Part shown: positions 63,326-64,000 of the stretch, piece by piece
Layout: each line of letters begins with the position of its first letter
Position numbering within the stretch: the first letter of the stretch is position 1
Origin: RYN-133 sp963785425
GTDB taxonomy: Bacteria > Actinomycetota > Actinomycetes > Mycobacteriales > Jatrophihabitantaceae
Reading direction: 5' to 3'
Length of the DNA: 64,000 nucleotides
Assembly: GCA_963785425.1 (NCBI GenBank)
Contig: CAWAVG010000004.1
Coordinates: 744,001 to 808,000 of the forward strand
Notes under the pieces: model-generated
What the model was told of the DNA's origin: nothing
Database searches by the model: none
Seen by the model: only the letters and a program-made list of their open reading frames with translations
Position numbers and translations under genes: made by a program

Positions 63326-64000
63326 TGAGTGACAGCTACGCCCCGTCGCGGCAGACGACCGAGGGCCGCGTCTACAACCTCACCGGCGGCGACTGGGACG
63401 AGATGCTCGCCGCGGTCGGCGGTGACGACCCGATCCAGCAAGAGCGCCTGGTGCTCAACATGGGTCCGCAGCACCCGTCGACGCACGGCGTGCTGCGCCT
63501 CGTGGTCGAGCTCGAGGGCGAGACCGTCACCGACATGCGCACGGTCATCGGATACCTGCACACGGGTATCGAGAAGAACACCGAGTACCGCACGTGGACG
63601 CAGGCCGTCACCTTCCTGACGCGCGCCGACTACCTCGCCCCGCTGTTCAACGAGGCGGTGTACTGCCTCGCGGTCGAGAAGCTGCTCGGCGTGACGGCGC
63701 CGTCGCGCGCGCAGCTGATCCGGCTGATGCTCATGGAGGTCAACCGGGTCTCGTCGCACTGGGTCGCCCTCGCCACCGGCGGCATGGAGATGGGCGCGCT
63801 CACCGCGATGACCAACGGGCTGCGCGCCCGCGAGAAGTGCCTCGACGTGTTCGAGCTCATCACCGGCCTGCGCATGAACCACGGGTTCATCCGTCCCGGC
63901 GGCATCGCCCAGGATCTTCCCGACGGCACCGAAGAGATGCTGCGCAGCTGGATCGTCGAGATGCGCAAAGAGATCAACGGGCTGCGCACTCTCGTGCAGC
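63325..64000 (+). CDS. nuoD: NADH-quinone oxidoreductase subunit D (3' end outside window)
   Basis: The 49-kDa subunit begins MSDSYAPSRQTTEGRVYNLT. Its core starts RLVLNMGPQHPSTHGVLRLV, followed by VIGYLHTGIEKNTEYRTWTQ, which carries the quinone-site histidines, and RLMLMEVNRVSSHWVALATG. The frame is open to the last base, about 225 residues. It follows nuoC by a TAATG overlap. Confidence 0.96.
   Translation, partial: MSDSYAPSRQTTEGRVYNLTGGDWDEMLAAVGGDDPIQQERLVLNMGPQHPSTHGVLRLVVELEGETVTDMRTVIGYLHTGIEKNTEYRTWTQAVTFLTRADYLAPLFNEAVYCLAVEKLLGVTAPSRAQLIRLMLMEVNRVSSHWVALATGGMEMGALTAMTNGLRAREKCLDVFELITGLRMNHGFIRPGGIAQDLPDGTEEMLRSWIVEMRKEINGLRTLVQ

Overview
The window is 64 kb of a high-GC actinomycete chromosome. 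The evidence is GTG/ATGA/GTGA start overlaps throughout, a mycobacterial-type topoisomerase I with a lysine-rich tail, a DivIVA-like coiled-coil protein, a Tad pilus cluster led by an Ssd-like ATPase, a BldG-like STAS protein, and a 14-subunit-type complex I operon. Gene order from about 9.7 to 51 kb closely follows, from memory, the Mycobacterium tuberculosis Rv3682 (ponA2) to Rv3644c neighbourhood. The domain architectures, such as the MFS-thymidylate kinase fusion, fit a Frankiales/Jatrophihabitans-like lineage. That genus-level placement is inference.

Layout. 0-8.3 kb: an OhrR-type regulator with its operator, a DUF5313 protein, aspartokinase and aspartate-semialdehyde dehydrogenase, a DUF559 protein, peptide deformylase, a coiled-coil protein, a Wzz/BY-kinase-like protein and tRNA-Pro. 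8.3-24.6 kb: metallophosphoesterase, YqeY, class A PBP, two ArsA/Get3-type ATPases, RidA, Nudix, metallo-hydrolase, Crp, endonuclease III, CoA-type Nudix, blue-copper lipoprotein, MarP-like protease, epoxide hydrolase, holin-like protein and a sedolisin. 25-36.5 kb: HAD phosphatase, then Ssd-TadA-TadB-TadC, a complete oligopeptide ABC transporter (dppB, dppC, fused dppD-F, dppA), and only then the Tad pilin and TadE-like genes. 36.4-52.2 kb: BldG-like STAS, proton pyrophosphatase, topA, an ECF sigma factor with its putative membrane partner, a sugar-lactone oxidase plus methyltransferase operon under a MarR operator, and the MFS-tmk / holB / ricT cluster. 53.0-56.4 kb: a 3.4 kb integrated element in tRNA-Thr, bounded by perfect 48-bp repeats. 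56.4-64 kb: SnoaL-like, secreted, arsenite methyltransferase, thioesterase, ElaA acetyltransferase and FKBP genes, then a geranylgeranyl reductase-type gene leading into nuoA-B-C-D; nuoD runs off the end.

Two features matter for anyone using this annotation. First, about 25 genes are split by single-base frame breaks, mostly apparent one-base insertions. These cluster at 7-21.4 kb, 30.3-35 kb and around 47 and 52.5 kb, while long stretches between are clean. The proteins on either side of each break join into ordinary full-length family members, so sequencing or assembly error is the likeliest cause. I list each such gene as one CDS across its breaks. Second, several intergenic gaps carry palindromic 40-65 bp elements, at least one family being repeated within the window. 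They sit between convergent genes and behave like terminator/REP-type sequences.
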